Below, one piece after another: positions 29,879 to 38,597 of a stretch of DNA of 64,000 nucleotides. Made by a program: the position numbers and the translations under genes. Each line of letters starts with the position of its first letter. Positions within the stretch are counted from its first letter, which is position 1. Below the pieces are notes generated by a model, which made no database searches, had not been told where the DNA came from, and was given only the letters and a program-made list of their open reading frames with translations. Origin of the DNA: Prevotella sp. (GTDB lineage: Bacteria > Bacteroidota > Bacteroidia > Bacteroidales > Bacteroidaceae); assembly GCA_017556145.1 (NCBI GenBank), contig JAFZCU010000114.1, forward strand, positions 36,283-100,282, given 5' to 3'.

Positions 29879-31108
29879 CTAAGAGGCCAGCCGCTGCAAA
29901 TGCGACTTCTCCAGTTGCTGCAGCACATATTTGGCCGTCACTTCAAATTTCTTTATTCTCTTCGATGGAATCTCGAACATAGCATCCATCATTACACTCT
30001 CCACAATAGAACGAAGACCACGGGCACCGAGTTTATATTCCACGGCCTTATCAACGATTACCTCCAGTGCTTCCGGGGCAAAGGACAGTTTAATACCATC
30101 CATCTCAAACAGCTTCAAATACTGTTTAACAATAGAATTCCTTGGCTCAGTGAGAATCTTAGACAAAGCCTCTCGGTCGAGCGGATTCAAGTAGGTCAAT
30201 ACAGGCAGGCGACCAATAATTTCGGGTATCAGTCCAAATGCCTTCAAATCCTGAGGCACAATATACTGCATCAGATTTTCTTTGTCAATTTTTGCGACAT
30301 TCTGAACCGAATTATAACCTACCACATGGGTATTCATTCTTTGGGCAATCTTACGTTCTATACCATCGAAGGCACCACCGCAGATAAAGAGAATATTCCG
30401 GGTGTCAACAGAGATATAATCCTGATCGGGATGTTTGCGCCCACCCTTAGGCGGCACGTTCACGTTGGTGCCCTCCAACAATTTGAGCAGTCCCTGCTGC
30501 ACACCCTCGCCACTTACATCGCGCGTAATGGAGGGGTTGTCGTTCTTACGGGCTATCTTGTCTATCTCGTCGATGAAAACAATGCCACGCTGAGCTGCCG
30601 CCACGTCATAGTCAGCCACCTGCAGCAGTCGTGTGAGAATGCTCTCCACATCCTCGCCCACATAGCCAGCCTCGGTAAATACAGTAGCATCAACGATGGT
30701 AAAGGGCACATCAAGCATTTTGGCGATGGTACGTGCCAACAAGGTCTTGCCCGTACCGGTAGAACCGACCATAATAATATTACTCTTCTCGATCTCCACA
30801 CCGTCCTTCTCCTCGGGCTGCTGCAACCGCTTATAATGATTGTAGACGGCCACTGAAAGGAAACGCTTCGCCTCGTCCTGGCCAATGACGTACTGGTCAA
30901 GAAATTTCTTGATGTCCATAGGTTTGGGCACCTCCTTCATCTTGAAGTGACCGTTACCACGAGTCTGAGGGGTTTCAGTGAGATTCTCCTGCACGATACG
31001 ATAGGCTTGCTCGGCACAGTTCTCGCAAATAAAACCATTCGCACCGGTGATGAGCAATCGGCACTCACGCTCTGTCCTTCCACAGAAACTACATGCTTTC
31101 TTTACCAT
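29879..31108 (-). CDS. clpX: ATP-dependent Clp protease ATP-binding subunit ClpX
   Basis: 409 residues. N-terminal C4 zinc domain ([10 protein letters not shown] and FICENCAEQ) that dimerises and recruits adaptors; AAA+ core with Walker [14 protein letters not shown], Walker [12 protein letters not shown] and pore loop GYVGEDVE; and the ClpP-docking region near [18 protein letters not shown]. Unfolds tagged substrates for ClpP. The start is 2 nt from the clpP stop, typical of the clpPX operon. ATG start. Confidence 0.97.
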   Translation of the reverse strand: MVKKACSFCGRTERECRLLITGANGFICENCAEQAYRIVQENLTETPQTRGNGHFKMKEVPKPMDIKKFLDQYVIGQDEAKRFLSVAVYNHYKRLQQPEEKDGVEIEKSNIIMVGSTGTGKTLLARTIAKMLDVPFTIVDATVFTEAGYVGEDVESILTRLLQVADYDVAAAQRGIVFIDEIDKIARKNDNPSITRDVSGEGVQQGLLKLLEGTNVNVPPKGGRKHPDQDYISVDTRNILFICGGAFDGIERKIAQRMNTHVVGYNSVQNVAKIDKENLMQYIVPQDLKAFGLIPEIIGRLPVLTYLNPLDREALSKILTEPRNSIVKQYLKLFEMDGIKLSFAPEALEVIVDKAVEYKLGARGLRSIVESVMMDAMFEIPSKRIKKFEVTAKYVLQQLEKSHLQRLAS

Positions 31109-31110
31109 TA

Positions 31111-31779
31111 TTATTTTTTCCTTGTAAGAACATTGTCAATCATACCGTATGCCTTGGCCTCCTCAGCCGTCATCCAGTAATTACGATCGGAATCGGCATA
31201 CACCTTGTCATACGGGGTATGTGAATGCTCGGAGATAATGGTGTAGAGTTCCTTCTTGAACTTAAGAATCTCCTTAGCCTCAATCTCGATGTCCGACGCC
31301 TGTCCTTGTACACCACCGAGGGGTTGGTGAATCATCACACGACTATGGGGCAGTGCCGAGCGCTTACCCTCGGTACCAGCCACAAGCAGCACAGCGCCCA
31401 TTGAGGCTGCCATACCAGTACAGATAGTAGCCACGTCGCTGGAGATGAACTGCATGGTGTCATAGATACCAAGACCCGCTGTCACGCTGCCACCAGGCGA
31501 GTTGATATAAATACTGATATCCTTACCAGAGTCCACAGAGTCAAGATACAACAACTGAGCTTGCAGTGTATTAGCGGTATAGTCGTCAATCTGAGTACCC
31601 AAGAAAATGATGCGATCCATCATCAATCGTGAAAAGACGTCCATTTGAGTCACGTTCAACTGACGTTCCTCAAGGATATACGGATTCAGATACTGAGCCT
31701 GTGCCTGCATCATCTCGTCGAATGTCAGGCCATCCATTCCTAAATGCCCTACGGCATATTTTCTAAAATCATTCTTCAT
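31111..31779 (-). CDS. clpP: ATP-dependent Clp protease proteolytic subunit
   Basis: 222 residues from ATG 31779 ([15 protein letters not shown]). The catalytic triad is Ser126 (GMAASMGAV), His151 (MIHQPLGG) and Asp196 (ADSDRN). The handle region and hydrophobic pocket residues look normal. Forms the tetradecameric chamber used by ClpX. Longer upstream starts are rejected because they would lie within or above the promoter. The ATG lies 52 nt downstream of a -7 box embedded in an inverted repeat. Lies between tig and clpX, the classic tig-clpP-clpX order. Confidence 0.96.
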   Translation of the reverse strand: MKNDFRKYAVGHLGMDGLTFDEMMQAQAQYLNPYILEERQLNVTQMDVFSRLMMDRIIFLGTQIDDYTANTLQAQLLYLDSVDSGKDISIYINSPGGSVTAGLGIYDTMQFISSDVATICTGMAASMGAVLLVAGTEGKRSALPHSRVMIHQPLGGVQGQASDIEIEAKEILKFKKELYTIISEHSHTPYDKVYADSDRNYWMTAEEAKAYGMIDNVLTRKK

Positions 31780-31796
31780 AATCATATATGTTAGAA

Positions 31797-31861
31797 GGGT
31801 CATCGACCTTTTTATCTTGTGATTGGGACACAAAGATAAGAAAAAAAGTCGATAACCCTTC
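31797..31861 (-). promoter_or_regulatory. clpP promoter inside an imperfect inverted repeat
   Basis: -7 box TATCTTTG on the minus strand at 31831-31838, with TTG (31861-31863) at a slightly long 22-nt spacing. The region 31797-31857 is an imperfect inverted repeat: GGGTCATCGAC on the left against GTCGATAACCC on the right, with CTTGTG/CACAAAG near the centre. The -7 box is part of one arm. Confidence 0.6.
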
Positions 31862-31893
31862 AAAAAAAGGAGTTATTTTTTCGTAAAAATACT
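31861..31893 (-). terminator. Possible terminator after tig
   Basis: An A/T-rich hairpin (31871-31893, ~9 bp with one bulge, loop TCGT) abuts the tig stop and is followed on the minus strand by CCTTTTTTTG. The stem is weak. Confidence 0.45.
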
Positions 31894-33251
31894 TATTTTC
31901 CCTCCATCATCTTATTAAACTCGTCCAAAGTGACCGTTTTTTCGTTCAATTTGACCACACTTTTAAGTTTTTCGGTCAATTTAAGATCCACTGCACGATC
32001 CACAAAATTGTCGATGTTCTCACGTTTCTTCAACTGCTCTTCGGCATAGTTCTCAAGCACATCGTCTGGCATGTTGGCCATACCATACTGGGCAAATTGT
32101 GCACGGACGGCCTCTTTGGCCACACGCTTCACATCCTCATCCTCAATCTTGATCTCCTGGGCGGCCACAATCTGCTCCTTAATCAGGTGCCAAGCCAGTT
32201 CCTTAATACTGCCCTCGAAGTTCTGTTCCACGAAGTCAGCACCTTTATCCTTGTTATTCTGCAACATCACTCGCTTCAACAGAGCCTCAGGGAATTCAAG
32301 TTTGCCCACCTTCTTCTCCAGATGAGAGCGTACATCTTGCATAAACTTGTAATCGCTACTACCCACAAACTGACCCTTCAACTGTTCTGCGATCTTCTCA
32401 CGGAAAGCTTTCTCATCCTTCACGGAGCCCTCGCCAAACACACGGTCAAACAATGCCTGGTTTACCTCTGCAGGCTGGAAATGACGGATTTCAGTCACTT
32501 GGAACGAGAAATCACTGTTCACATCAGCAACATCTTCCTTTTTCACTTTTAGCAAGGCAGCCACTTCAGCATCATTATCAGGATAAGCCTTCTTAGGATT
32601 AAAGGTAATAATATCACCGGGCTTACAACCATCGAAAAGTTTCTTCTGCGTATCTTCCTTAATATAAGCAGGCATAATCATGCCACCTTCGGTAGTAATA
32701 CCGCCCTCGAGGGTGCTGCCTTTCTCGTCGAGCTGACGCAGGTCACCCGTAAGGGTATCGTTACCACTGAAAACATCAGCCTTCACGAACTCACCACCTT
32801 GCGAAGCATACATCTGCACCTGCTGATCGATGAGTTTGTCGTCGACAGCAATGGTATAATAGTCAACCTTATCCTTATCGCTCAAAGTCACCTTGAATTC
32901 GGGTGCGACAGCAATATCGAACACAAAGGTCATCTCACCATCCTTCTCGAAATCCTGAGGCTGCTGCTTTTCGCTGGGCAGGGGATCGCCAAGCATCTGA
33001 ATCTTGTTCTCACGGACATATTCATAAAGCTTCTCCCCCATCAGGCGGTTCACCTCGTCAACCTTTACTGCTGTACCATACTGTTTCTTAATCATACCCA
33101 TGGGAACCATTCCTGGACGGAAACCAGGCACTTGGGCTTTCTTGCGATAGTCTTTCAGAGTTTTCTCTACCTTCTCCTGATAATCTGCTGGTTCAATGGT
33201 CATGGTCAGTAAACCATTGATCTTATCAGGGCAATCAAATGTAATTTTCAT
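31893..33251 (-). CDS. tig: Trigger factor
   Basis: 452 residues. N-terminal ribosome-binding domain with the docking signature FRPGMVPMGMIKKQYG (family GFRxGKxP), a central FKBP-like region (TLTGDLRQLDEKGSTLEGG), and a long helical C-terminal chaperone domain ending NEKTVTLDEFNKMMEGK. Bacteroidetes trigger factors diverge from the E. coli one but keep this layout. Binds nascent chains at the ribosome exit. Upstream of clpP on the same strand with its own promoter at 33296-33303; the leader carries the TATACC/ATATAT motif just before ATG. Confidence 0.94.
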   Translation of the reverse strand: MKITFDCPDKINGLLTMTIEPADYQEKVEKTLKDYRKKAQVPGFRPGMVPMGMIKKQYGTAVKVDEVNRLMGEKLYEYVRENKIQMLGDPLPSEKQQPQDFEKDGEMTFVFDIAVAPEFKVTLSDKDKVDYYTIAVDDKLIDQQVQMYASQGGEFVKADVFSGNDTLTGDLRQLDEKGSTLEGGITTEGGMIMPAYIKEDTQKKLFDGCKPGDIITFNPKKAYPDNDAEVAALLKVKKEDVADVNSDFSFQVTEIRHFQPAEVNQALFDRVFGEGSVKDEKAFREKIAEQLKGQFVGSSDYKFMQDVRSHLEKKVGKLEFPEALLKRVMLQNNKDKGADFVEQNFEGSIKELAWHLIKEQIVAAQEIKIEDEDVKRVAKEAVRAQFAQYGMANMPDDVLENYAEEQLKKRENIDNFVDRAVDLKLTEKLKSVVKLNEKTVTLDEFNKMMEGK

Positions 33252-33258
33252 CTTTCTT

Positions 33259-33281
33259 TATACCTTATTATATATATTACT
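33259..33281 (-). other. A/T-rich leader motif before tig
   Basis: Plus-strand TATACCTTATTATATATAT, that is AATAAGGTATA just upstream of ATG on the minus strand with 7 nt between. Closely similar sequences lie before rluB (16044-16068) and at 13081-13106. Confidence 0.55.
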
Positions 33282-33295
33282 CAAAAATTGAGGTG

Positions 33296-33345
33296 CAAAA
33301 GTACAACAAAAAAGTGAATAGTGAATAGTGAATAGTGAAAAATTT
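33296..33345 (-). promoter_or_regulatory. tig promoter with (GTGAATA)3 array
   Basis: -7 box TACTTTTG (minus strand, 33296-33303), 10-bp spacer (33304-33313), three GTGAATA units on the plus strand (33314-33334) and GTGAAAAATTT. An inverted copy (ACTATTCACTATT, ~33368-33380) touches the lptB stop. In the lptB transcript this would form a stem followed by TTTTTTG, a plausible terminator fused to the tig promoter. Confidence 0.7.
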
Positions 33346-33379
33346 GCTTCTGTATTGTGTTTTTTTAACTATTCACTAT

Positions 33380-34174
33380 TTACAACTCATCTTCTTCCTT
33401 AGCCTTCCGTTCTTCCTCCATCAACTGAAAATCCTTCTTTCTCAGCACGAACGAGTTCGTCAAATACTTCTCCCTCACAATTTTGTTCTCTGCCAACTCT
33501 TCTGGCGAGCCTTGGAACAAGATACGGCCTTCAAACAACAGGTAAGCACGGTCGGTGATGGTTAGCGTTTCGTCCACATTATGGTCGGTTATCAGAATAC
33601 CTATGTTCCTGTATTTCAATTTCCAAACAATCTGCTGGATATCCTCCACAGCGATAGGATCGACGCCTGCAAAGGGCTCGTCGAGCATAATGAATTTCGG
33701 TTCGATGGCCAGACAACGGGCAATCTCAGTCCTTCGACGCTCACCACCTGAGAGTTGGTCACCCTTATTCTTGCGCACCTTACCCAAACGGAACTCCTTG
33801 ATCAGTTCCTCCAACTTCTGTAACTGGTAGTCACGGGGCTTCCCTGTCATCTCCAATACCGAAAGAATATTGTCCTCCACGCTCATCTTACGGAACACGC
33901 TTGCCTCCTGGGCCAGATAGCCGATACCCGCCCTGGCACGCCTGAACACAGGGTATTTTGTCACATCCTCGTCGCCCAGATAGATGTGTCCTCCATTTGG
34001 TACAATCAGGCCTGTAGTCATATAAAACGAGGTGGTTTTGCCGGCACCATTGGGGCCCAACAGACCGACAATCTCGCCCTGCTTCACATTAAAACTCACA
34101 TCGTTCACCACAGTACGCTTGCCATACCGCTTTACGAGACCTTCCGTACGCAACACTAATCCTTCTGTTTCCAT
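33380..34174 (-). CDS. lptB: LPS export ABC transporter ATPase LptB
   Basis: 264 residues from ATG 34174 ([20 protein letters not shown]); an in-frame TTG further upstream is not favoured. Walker [17 protein letters not shown], signature [15 protein letters not shown] and Walker [19 protein letters not shown] match LptB closely, including [18 protein letters not shown]. Powers extraction of LPS from the inner membrane with LptFG. A ~20-residue charged tail ([12 protein letters not shown]) extends beyond the E. coli length (~241). Divergent from mlaE. Confidence 0.95.
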   Translation of the reverse strand: METEGLVLRTEGLVKRYGKRTVVNDVSFNVKQGEIVGLLGPNGAGKTTSFYMTTGLIVPNGGHIYLGDEDVTKYPVFRRARAGIGYLAQEASVFRKMSVEDNILSVLEMTGKPRDYQLQKLEELIKEFRLGKVRKNKGDQLSGGERRRTEIARCLAIEPKFIMLDEPFAGVDPIAVEDIQQIVWKLKYRNIGILITDHNVDETLTITDRAYLLFEGRILFQGSPEELAENKIVREKYLTNSFVLRKKDFQLMEEERKAKEEDEL

Positions 34175-34183
34175 AATTGCCCG

Positions 34184-34191
34184 CAAAAATA
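34184..34191 (-). promoter_or_regulatory. -7 box of lptB
   Basis: TATTTTTG on the minus strand, 9 nt before ATG, so the transcript would be almost leaderless. No clear -33 TTG. Confidence 0.45.
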
Positions 34192-34211
34192 CTATATTTT
34201 TCTCAGAATTG

Positions 34212-34224
34212 GTGGGTTACCCAC
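34212..34224. promoter_or_regulatory. Perfect 13-bp palindrome between lptB and mlaE
   Basis: GTGGGT-T-ACCCAC, in the 146-bp divergent region between two lipid-transport units. Its one-base centre cannot form a hairpin loop, so a protein-binding site is the simplest reading, but this is inference. Confidence 0.4.
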
Positions 34225-34264
34225 AAAAAAATGTGCCGTTGTTTGGTATTATTAACGATTATCC

Positions 34265-34295
34265 TTGGCTGTTTGGGAAATAATGTCTACCTTTG
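34265..34295 (+). promoter_or_regulatory. Promoter of mlaEF
   Basis: TTG (34265-34267), 20 nt, TACCTTTG (34288-34295); ATG follows at 34321. Confidence 0.8.
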
Positions 34296-34320
34296 TCGAC
34301 GATAAAGACGACAGAGTGAG

Positions 34321-35067
34321 ATGATCATCATCAGATATCTGACCATTTTCGGGCGCTACCTGCAACTGATGGGACGGACCTTTTCCGTTCCGGAGCGTAT
34401 ACGTATGTTCTTTAAATCATATGTGAAAGAGATGGCGCAGTTGGGTGTAAACTCCATTGGCATTGTGTTACTTATCTCATTCTTTATCGGTGCCGTGATC
34501 TGTATTCAAATGAAGCTGAATATCCAAAGCCCGTGGATGCCCCGATGGGTGAGCGGCTATACTACACGCGAGATCCTACTATTGGAGTTTTCGAGTTCCA
34601 TCATGTGTTTGATCTTAGCCGGTAAAGTGGGTTCAAATATCGCTTCAGAGTTAGGTACAATGCGCGTGACGCAGCAGATCGATGCCTTGGAGATCATGGG
34701 CGTGAACTCTGCCAGCTATTTGATACTGCCGAAAATCATGGGTATGCTCACTATCATGCCCTTCTTGGTGATATTCTCGTCGGCCACGGGTATTTTAGGC
34801 GCCTACGCCACTGCCTATGTGGGCCATGTGCTGCCTCCCGACGACCTCACACTGGGGCTGCAGCACTCATTTAAGTCGTGGTTTATGTGGATGTCTATCA
34901 TCAAGAGCGAGTTCTTTGCCTTTATTATCTCGAGCGTGCCGGCCTTCTGCGGCTATACAGTGGAAGGCGGTAGTGTAAACGTGGGCAAGTCGTCAACCGA
35001 TGCTGTAGTGTCGTCAAGCGTGCTTATCCTATTCAGTGATGTCTTCCTAACTCAGTTGTTGTCATGA
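34321..35067 (+). CDS. mlaE: MlaE-type phospholipid ABC transporter permease
   Basis: 248 residues. DUF140/MlaE permease: FKSYVKEMAQLGVNSIGIVLLISFFIGAV, then LAGKVGSNIASELGTMRVTQQIDALEIMGVN, the conserved coupling-helix signature, and a C-terminal membrane hairpin ending GKSSTDAVVSSSVLILFSDV. Inner-membrane part of the system that moves phospholipids between inner and outer membranes. Overlaps mlaF by 4 bp (ATGA). No MlaD or MlaB gene is adjacent. Confidence 0.95.
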   Translation: MIIIRYLTIFGRYLQLMGRTFSVPERIRMFFKSYVKEMAQLGVNSIGIVLLISFFIGAVICIQMKLNIQSPWMPRWVSGYTTREILLLEFSSSIMCLILAGKVGSNIASELGTMRVTQQIDALEIMGVNSASYLILPKIMGMLTIMPFLVIFSSATGILGAYATAYVGHVLPPDDLTLGLQHSFKSWFMWMSIIKSEFFAFIISSVPAFCGYTVEGGSVNVGKSSTDAVVSSSVLILFSDVFLTQLLS

Positions 35068-35852
35068 TAGAGGTTAAGAATCTATATAAGTCGTTTGAAG
35101 ACAAGGAGGTACTATCTGATGTCAGTACAGTATTTGAAGATGGTAAGACGAACCTGATTATCGGTCAGAGCGGATCGGGAAAGACAGTGCTTATGAAGAA
35201 CTTGGTGGGATTGTTGGACCCCACGAGCGGACAAGTACTCTACGACGGTCGCGATTTCGTGGCGATGTCGAAGAAGGAGAAGGTATATATGCGACGTGAG
35301 ATGGGCATGATTTTCCAGAGCGCGGCCCTGTTTGACTCGCTGACGGTGCTGGAGAATGTGATGTTCCCATTGGATATGTTCTCATCGATGAACCTCCGGG
35401 AACGCAAGAAACGAGCTATGGATTGTTTGGATCGTGTGAACCTGGTAGGTGCCGAGGAGAAGTTCCCAGGCGAGTTGTCTGGCGGCATGCAGAAGCGCGT
35501 GGCTATCGCCCGTGCCATCGCTCTAAATCCCAAATATCTGTTCTGTGACGAGCCGAACTCCGGCCTCGATCCGAAGACCTCGCTCGTAATCGATGACCTA
35601 CTGCACAGCATCACTAAAGAATTCAACATGACCACCATAATCAATACCCACGACATGAACTCAGTGATGGGTATCGGTGAAAATATCATCTTTATATACG
35701 AAGGTCGCAAGGAGTGGCAAGGGGTCAGCAGTCAGATTATGCACTCCAACAACACCCGCCTCACCGACTTCATCTTCGCCAGCGACCTGCTAAAGAACAT
35801 GCGCAATCTAGTTCTGGAGAAAGAGACTGTGAACCAGCTTGAAAATCCGTGA
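35064..35852 (+). CDS. mlaF: MlaF-type phospholipid ABC transporter ATPase
   Basis: 262 residues. Walker A GQSGSGKTVLMKNLVG, signature LSGGMQKRVAIARAI, Walker B YLFCDEPNSGLDPKTS. The GMQKR signature and PNSGLDP are characteristic of MlaF. It energises MlaE; the 4-bp overlap suggests translational coupling. The stop codon (35850-35852) runs into an array of three GAGTTAACTC palindromes. An MlaD-type MCE protein, normally needed, must be encoded elsewhere. Confidence 0.95.
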   Translation: MIEVKNLYKSFEDKEVLSDVSTVFEDGKTNLIIGQSGSGKTVLMKNLVGLLDPTSGQVLYDGRDFVAMSKKEKVYMRREMGMIFQSAALFDSLTVLENVMFPLDMFSSMNLRERKKRAMDCLDRVNLVGAEEKFPGELSGGMQKRVAIARAIALNPKYLFCDEPNSGLDPKTSLVIDDLLHSITKEFNMTTIINTHDMNSVMGIGENIIFIYEGRKEWQGVSSQIMHSNNTRLTDFIFASDLLKNMRNLVLEKETVNQLENP

Positions 35853-35908
35853 GTTAACTCATTTCATCAATCGAGTTAACTCAGTTGATGATTTGAGTTA
35901 ACTCACGG
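35847..35908. repeat. Three GAGTTAACTC palindromes at 22-bp spacing
   Basis: Identical 10-bp palindromes at 35851-35860, 35873-35882 and 35895-35904, each 22 bp apart and separated by 12-bp spacers that are themselves partly complementary (8 of 12). The whole 62 bp, from CCGT to ACGG, is an imperfect palindrome between convergent mlaF and the DUF5020 gene. It could act as a bidirectional terminator stem (there is no T-run on either side) or as a protein-binding array. Confidence 0.8.
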
Positions 35909-35913
35909 TATAA

Positions 35914-36621
35914 TTAGAAGTTCCATTTGACTGCAAGCGTGGGATTAACGAAGAAAGTCTTGTCGTTAATCGTATTATATATGAAATTGTTGCTTATTTC
36001 CACCTCGGAACCTATGCTGAGGTGGTTGGTGAAGTTGTACCACAACTGGGGTTCAGAAAGGATGACGAGTTGTCCATGATCATTTGTCTTCTGGCTTCGC
36101 CAAAAATCAATAAAACCTAAAAACGACATTTTGCGATTGAGGAAATGGACGCCCCATACACCAGTGAGCTGCACACTATTGAAAGCGGTATTGAAATCGT
36201 AATTCTTAAAGAAGCGCTTGTACAGCAGCTGGAGCGACCAAGTAGCAGTAAAATTGGGGGTATTACCATTATAGGCGACACCTGCGAGGGCTGCCTGCTG
36301 GTAACTTCCAGTACGAGAGCCGAGACCACCGTCATATTCAACATGAATGGCGAAGGGCAACTTATTAGTGAGATTGAACTCGCGTGAGATTTCAGTATAG
36401 GCACCTAAGGTTTCCTTACGACTAAGGTCGACATCAACGAAATAGTACCAAGAACCCCAGTCGTCAGACTTGAACTGTTCGAGTGTGAGGGTAACTTTCT
36501 GACGAGTGGATTCCTCGTCTGGGTAAAGGTTTCTGCCAAAGTCGTAGTGAAGCTGGATGTTCTGCGAATTGGCGATAAGAGCAGAGAAGGCTAGAGCGGT
36601 AAGGAAAACATACTTTTTCAT
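35914..36621 (-). CDS. DUF5020 family outer-membrane protein (Tsx-like)
   Basis: 235 residues with signal peptide MKKYVFLTALAFSALIANSQ. The mature protein begins NIQLHYDFGRNLYPDEES and has alternating beta-strands (VTLTLEQFKSD, WYYFVDVDL, GAYTEISREFNL, SIGSEVEISNNFIY) ending in a C-terminal aromatic, VKWNF, as expected for a 12-strand barrel. I read it as the DUF5020 family, distantly like nucleoside channel Tsx. Its position 4 nt after lpxB and in one operon with surE (a nucleotidase) would fit nucleoside uptake, but that is inference. Confidence 0.8.
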   Translation of the reverse strand: MKKYVFLTALAFSALIANSQNIQLHYDFGRNLYPDEESTRQKVTLTLEQFKSDDWGSWYYFVDVDLSRKETLGAYTEISREFNLTNKLPFAIHVEYDGGLGSRTGSYQQAALAGVAYNGNTPNFTATWSLQLLYKRFFKNYDFNTAFNSVQLTGVWGVHFLNRKMSFLGFIDFWRSQKTNDHGQLVILSEPQLWYNFTNHLSIGSEVEISNNFIYNTINDKTFFVNPTLAVKWNF

Positions 36622-36625
36622 ATTC

Positions 36626-37753
36626 TTATTTATTTAATTTTTTAATAATTAAACTTGCAGCATTTACGGGAGCGATTTGGTCGCCAAGACGACGGCTGAC
36701 CTCATCATAGCATTCAAGCATAGTTTCACGAGCAGGTCCTTCGAGAATCTTGTCAAGTTCAGCACGGATATTATCGACAGTAAAAGTGCGACCTAAGAGT
36801 TCTGTGACAACCTCACGGTCGGCAATGAGGTTGACCAATGAGATGTACTTCACTTTGAGCAAGCGACGACGCAGGTAGTCGGCAATCACAGGCAAGGGGA
36901 GCTTGTAGCACACAACCTGCGGCACGCGGAAGAGACAAGCCTCGAGGGTGGCGGTGCCACTTGTGACAAGGGCTGTATGTGCCTGGGAAAGCAGGGCATA
37001 GGTCTGGTTATATATCACCTGCACCTTCCGGCCTTTGACAAAAGGGGCATAATAGTCCGCTTCGATACCTGGAGCAGCGGCAAGGATGATCTGGTAATAG
37101 TCCTCGTAGGGTTTCACAGCCTCGAGCATGGCAGGGAGATTGTCTTTGATTTCCTGCTTCCGAGATCCCGCCAACAAAGCGATGATGGGCTGAGCTGGAG
37201 AGACCGAAAATTTCAGATTGTCAGGATGATTACAAGTCAGAAACTGCCGAACCTCATCAGCCGTGGGATTACCCACATAGTGGACGGGATAGTGGTGTTT
37301 GCCTTCGAAGAAATCGACTTCAAAGGGCAAAATGGAGAAAAGTTCATCGACATCACGCTTGATATTTTTGATGCGGTACTCTTTCCAAGCCCATATTTTG
37401 GGGGAAATGTAATAATAGACGGGGAAATTTGTCCGTGATTTTACAAACCGTGCTATTTTCAGATTGAAGCCAGGATAATCGACAAGAATGACACAGTCAG
37501 GTTGCCATGAGATGATATCGTCCTTACACATCCGCATATTCGATATAATCGTAGACAAATGGAGAAGCACAGGAACAAAGCCCATATAGGCAAGGTCTCT
37601 GTAATGACGCACGCAAGTACCTCCAACAGCTTTCATCATATCGCCGCCAAAAAACCTAAATTCCGCATCAGTATCAAGATTCTTCAACGACTGCATCAAG
37701 TGAGAAGCATGAAGGTCACCCGAGGCCTCACCGACTATAAGATAGTATCTCAT
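36626..37753 (-). CDS. lpxB: Lipid-A-disaccharide synthase
   Basis: 375 residues. Family-B glycosyltransferase that joins UDP-2,3-diacylglucosamine and lipid X. Begins MRYYLIVGEASGDLHASHLM, the LpxB signature; also FFGGDMMKAVGGTCVRHY, YYISPKIWAWKEYRIKNIK, LAGSRKQEIKDNLP and ALVTSGTATLEACLFRVPQVVCYKLP are all typical. Acts at the inner face of the inner membrane in lipid A synthesis. Overlaps surE by 4 bp upstream and is 4 nt from the DUF5020 gene downstream. Confidence 0.96.
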   Translation of the reverse strand: MRYYLIVGEASGDLHASHLMQSLKNLDTDAEFRFFGGDMMKAVGGTCVRHYRDLAYMGFVPVLLHLSTIISNMRMCKDDIISWQPDCVILVDYPGFNLKIARFVKSRTNFPVYYYISPKIWAWKEYRIKNIKRDVDELFSILPFEVDFFEGKHHYPVHYVGNPTADEVRQFLTCNHPDNLKFSVSPAQPIIALLAGSRKQEIKDNLPAMLEAVKPYEDYYQIILAAAPGIEADYYAPFVKGRKVQVIYNQTYALLSQAHTALVTSGTATLEACLFRVPQVVCYKLPLPVIADYLRRRLLKVKYISLVNLIADREVVTELLGRTFTVDNIRAELDKILEGPARETMLECYDEVSRRLGDQIAPVNAASLIIKKLNK

Positions 37754-38517
37754 AACGGCCAGACTTTAAGTTGTTCAATTGCTTGATAGGCAGTGAGATC
37801 TATTTGTGTAGGGGTAATGGCCACATAACCGTTGTCTAAGGCCCAACGGTCAGTATCCTCGGCCGCCGGCTCGTCGTTGCGATAATGGCCAACCATCCAC
37901 CAATAGTCGTAGCCACGGGGATGATGACATTTTGCCACTTCGTTGAACCAAGTGCCACGAGCCATGCGACAAACCCTGACGCCCTGAAACATAGATGCAA
38001 CAGGGAAGTTTACATTAAGGCAGACACCAAGGGGCAAACCTTCTCTCAAAACCTGGGCTATAATGGTACGGATGAATGGGCGAAGAGGTTCGAAGTCAGC
38101 ATTGTCATGATGGTCGCAGAGTGAGAAGGCCACCGAAGGGATGTATTTCATACAGCCTTCGAGAGTAACGCCCATCGTACCGCTATAATGGGCATTAACA
38201 GAGGCATTGTCGCCATGGTTGATACCGCCGATGACCATATCTGGTCGACGCGGACAGATTTCGGAGAGCGCCAATTTCACACAGTCGACGGGCGTACCAT
38301 TGCAAGACCATATTTCGACGCCCTCATGCTGTTCGCGTTTTTGCAGACGCAATGGAATGGTGGCCGAAAAGGCACAAGAGTAGCCACTACGAGCATCGTT
38401 GGGGGCACAAACAATGATGTCGCCAACGTCAGACAGCATCTCTACAAGGCTCCGGATGCCCTTTGATTGATAGCCATCATCATTGGAAATGAGCAATAGT
38501 GGTCGTTTAATATTCAT
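37750..38517 (-). CDS. surE: 5'/3'-nucleotidase SurE
   Basis: 255 residues. LLISNDDGYQSKGIRSLVE carries the metal-binding NDDG; CAPNDARSGYSCA, VIGGINHGDNASVNAHYSGTMGVTLEG and LNVNFP complete the acid-phosphatase SurE fold. Removes phosphate from nucleoside monophosphates. First gene of surE-lpxB-DUF5020; a -7 box is at 38539-38546. Pairing of surE with lpxB is common in Bacteroidetes as far as I recall. Confidence 0.96.
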   Translation of the reverse strand: MNIKRPLLLISNDDGYQSKGIRSLVEMLSDVGDIIVCAPNDARSGYSCAFSATIPLRLQKREQHEGVEIWSCNGTPVDCVKLALSEICPRRPDMVIGGINHGDNASVNAHYSGTMGVTLEGCMKYIPSVAFSLCDHHDNADFEPLRPFIRTIIAQVLREGLPLGVCLNVNFPVASMFQGVRVCRMARGTWFNEVAKCHHPRGYDYWWMVGHYRNDEPAAEDTDRWALDNGYVAITPTQIDLTAYQAIEQLKVWPL

Positions 38518-38538
38518 AAAATATCAATGATTTGAGTG

Positions 38539-38597
38539 CAAAATTACAAAAAAATATGAATTCTGAAATATGAATTATGAATTATTTCGTAACTTTG
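38539..38597. promoter_or_regulatory. Divergent surE/parA promoters around TGAATT repeats
   Basis: Minus-strand -7 box TAATTTTG (38539-38546) for surE and plus-strand TAACTTTG (38590-38597) for parA. Between them are imperfect repeats of ATGAATT units (38557-38587), starting 10 bp from the surE -7 box. No TTG -33 element is visible for either gene; the repeats occupy those places. Confidence 0.6.

Noticed and set aside
29807-30856. Plus-strand frame of ~350 codons opposite clpX
   Set aside because: Antisense shadow; no signal, domain or promoter.
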